Shown here: one piece after another, positions 61,880 through 64,000 of the stretch
How the letters are laid out: the number at the start of each line of letters is the position of its first letter
Numbering within the stretch: position 1 is the first letter of the stretch
NCBI GenBank assembly: GCA_947184155.2
Contig: CAMXCT020005024.1
Coordinates: 260,001-324,000 of the forward strand
Reading direction: 5' to 3'
Origin: Cladocopium goreaui
Lineage: Eukaryota > Sar > Dinophyceae > Suessiales > Symbiodiniaceae
DNA: 64,000 bases
Made by a program: the position numbers and the translations under genes
Notes under the pieces: generated by a model
The model's database searches: none
Told to the model about the DNA's origin: nothing
What the model saw: the letters and a program-made list of their open reading frames with translations, nothing else

Positions 61880-63079
61880 GCTTTGGTGGTGCAGCTGCAA
61901 ACCAATGGCCGATCCGGTCCCGCAGTGAGCACGTGGCAAATACTTCAGCAGGCAAAGGGCCATGGTCTGGGTGTGGGCATGTCGGATTTTCGGGAGCAGT
62001 GGACACTTTGAACTTTGAACAAACACAAGACAAAGTGTTGGTAAGTTATACCTATTCCCAGTATAGTATATACCTTCGTCTTACATCTATCCAAGTCACT
62101 AAATCCCAGTATAATGCATATCCAGATATATCCAGATATTATTTGCCCATTATAGGGGCCACAAATGAATGGGATATCCATTTCTGCATGCACGACACAG
62201 GCGCTCTTCACCAGGGAAGGGTTGGCCACTGCGATGAAGTCTGGACGCGCGTGAGCGATGGACACCTGGGGGATCTCTGGGTAGCCTCTGGTGAACTAAC
62301 AAAAAACTATGGAAAATCACCATTTTTAATGGGAAAACCATGGGAAAACCATGGGAAAATGATGATTTATATGGACAATCACCATTTTTAATGGGTAAAT
62401 CAACTATGAATGGCCATTTTCAATAGCAAACTATTAGTTTACCAGAGGATAACTGAACAGGCCATGGCCTATTTGGTGACCGATGACTTACCCATTAAAA
62501 CCAATAAAGGGAAATTGGGGTATGAGCAGCAAAAAATCCGGATCAATCTTGGATAGTTTACTACAACCCAATCTTCTGCGGTCAATGGGCAACTTTACTG
62601 AAAAGCCAAAGGACCTTCTATGCAGGGTATCTCAGAATTGAATAGCCATTGAAATGGTGATTCATGGCCAAATTTGTGGTGACTTTAAGTCCCAGGGTGG
62701 TGTGTCCTTGAGCCATGGGGATTTGCAGGTGGTAGAGGCATCGTTTTTTTTTTTCTGGGCAAATGGAGACACATAGCTTACTAGCTGTTGGTTGAAGCAT
62801 TTTTTGTGGCACCCCTTGATCTGAACTTACCATTCTTGAGAACTGTCAATTGTTTGGGGCCCAACATTGATCCATGGCCATATCTCGAGGTCTCGGGAAG
62901 TGAGTTTCCATGGCATTTCATGATATTTCATGCCCATGTGGATGCGCGAACTTTGCTTTCCAGTGGTTCACTGCCATAACATGGTGCTGTTGACACCAAG
63001 CACCAGGTATTTCGTGCTTTCCCTGAAGCCGGGCATTGAGTTTGCATTCTTCGATCGGATCAAGAGCATGATTCTCAAG
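61880..63079 (+). CDS. Mitochondrial carrier family (SLC25-like), partial
   Basis: Three exons join exactly in phase between AG acceptors and GTGAGC/GTGAGC/GTGCTC donors: 61880-61924 (ALVVQLQTNGRSGPA), 62201-62250 (ALFTREGLATAMKSGRA), 63007-63079 (YFVLSLKPGIEFAFFDRIKS). The order VV..QLQT, then a short helix with REG, then a membrane segment ending P.I.F..FD.IK matches one SLC25 repeat. The P.IEF..FD pattern is closest to peroxisomal adenine-nucleotide carriers such as SLC25A17. Such carriers exchange solutes across an organelle membrane. Flanking repeats of the carrier are not found in the window; a possible further exon is 63497-63569, not supported by family pattern. Confidence 0.55.
62282..62451. 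repeat. Foldback element with internal duplication
   Basis: TAGCCTCTGGTGAACTAACA at the left and TTAGTTTACCAGAGGATA at the right, 170 bp. The core has CACCATTTTTAATGGG twice and CCATGGGAAAA tandem units, so it grew by internal duplication. Confidence 0.8.
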
Positions 63080-63634
63080 GTGCTCTGGAGCGGCATGAAG
63101 TTTCCCCCTTTCCCCGACACCCACGGGCCAAATACCAGGGTTTTCACTCATCCGGGTATCTCATGGTATAACCACATACTACCTATATAGTGCATTCATA
63201 CAATCTCTTGGAGATAGGCATAATCCATGGGAATCTCCTAAAAAACACCACCATTCGAAAGGATCATACGATGTTGAACCGATATGAAATTCGATCCCAG
63301 AAGCCCATCGCAGAAAAACACCTCGTTTTTGATATGTAAAATCCTCGAGAAATCGGCCATGTTCATCTGTTTTTCAGAGCTATGTTCGTTGACGCCACTG
63401 GAGGGTGTCCCCACCATTCGTCGCCTTTATTTAGCATTAATACTAACCATTAATAATTGAATAACCACTATTACCAGCTATAAATCCCCATAAGAATGGC
63501 ACGTTCATCTCCCCACAAACGACCCAGAACGAAATTCTTTGACTCGGACGCCAGGGCTCTGCCAAGGCAGGTGGGTGAACGGTGCAGGGTCGGCAGATCC
63601 GGAGATGATTTGTAATCATGCCAATTTGTGTAAC

Positions 63635-63712
63635 ATGTAATATATATATATAATTTAATAATATTTAACATATAGTGATATATATATATAATATATATAT
63701 ATATATTCATAT
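63635..63712. repeat. TA-rich microsatellite
   Basis: TATATATATAATTTAATAAT and TATATATATAATATATATAT runs. Confidence 0.85.
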
Positions 63713-64000
63713 TATAGTATAAACTTATGTATTTGTACATGTATACACAGTATTATAGATATCTAGGTCCCTTTCTTTTGTCACTTTGCTGTTTCTTCCC
63801 GCTGCTTCAGCAGTGAGAAATTCAGATGTGGAGAACGCACAGAATTTGGGCTTCAGAGGCTCAACAATGGGGCAAGACTCTGCTAATGGCTGGTTGATGG
63901 TTAAGATGGTGTTAATATACTGTTAACCATTATTAACCATTATTAAACCAATTAATAACACCATCATGTCCCAATAATTTGTTTATAACCATTAGCTGAT

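Overview
The window looks like nuclear DNA of a dinoflagellate. Genes are broken into many short exons (often 40-100 bp) with long AT-rich introns. Several exon joins keep phase only with GC or GA donors. All host genes I can recognise lie on the + strand, head to tail. A small family of TA-flanked inverted-repeat elements fills introns and spacers. One retroelement repeat carries a tract matching the 3' part of the dinoflagellate spliced leader. I cannot name the species. All host gene models below are hand-joined from splice-like signals, reading-frame phase and residue patterns, so outer limits and some exons are uncertain.

Layout: (1) 0.9-4.1 kb, a chain of small phase-compatible exons of an unrecognised protein. 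(2) 5.55-25.7 kb, a tandem aquaporin (MIP) gene whose exons carry four NPA motifs. (3) 16.748-25.443 kb, a Ty1/copia-type LTR retrotransposon on the - strand, inside a 9.2 kb aquaporin intron. It has identical 192 bp LTRs and a perfect 5 bp target duplication. Its polyprotein holds gag, zinc knuckle, protease, a methyltransferase-like segment, integrase, reverse transcriptase, RNase H and a long C-terminal region with two membrane segments, a coiled coil and a Cys/His cluster. (4) 29.2-35.3 kb, a histidine-phosphatase (phosphoglycerate mutase-like) gene. (5) 37.1-40.9 kb, a TPR protein fused to an AHA1 N-terminal-like domain, probably an Hsp90 co-chaperone. (6) 42.2-58.6 kb, a gene of about 25 very small exons: a possible signal peptide, Cys-containing exons, then a long Ala/Glu/Lys-rich helical region. 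Its introns hold a frameshifted ubiquitin-like/LRR retrocopy and a decayed second copia element. (7) 59.1-60.7 kb, a small Gly/Lys-containing gene. (8) 61.9-63.1 kb, part of a mitochondrial-carrier (SLC25) family gene.

The genes show no common pathway, which is usual for dinoflagellate gene arrays. The most interesting items are the composite architecture of the young copia element, the spliced-leader-like tract inside the LTRs of the second element, and the TA-flanked foldback family that dominates the introns.
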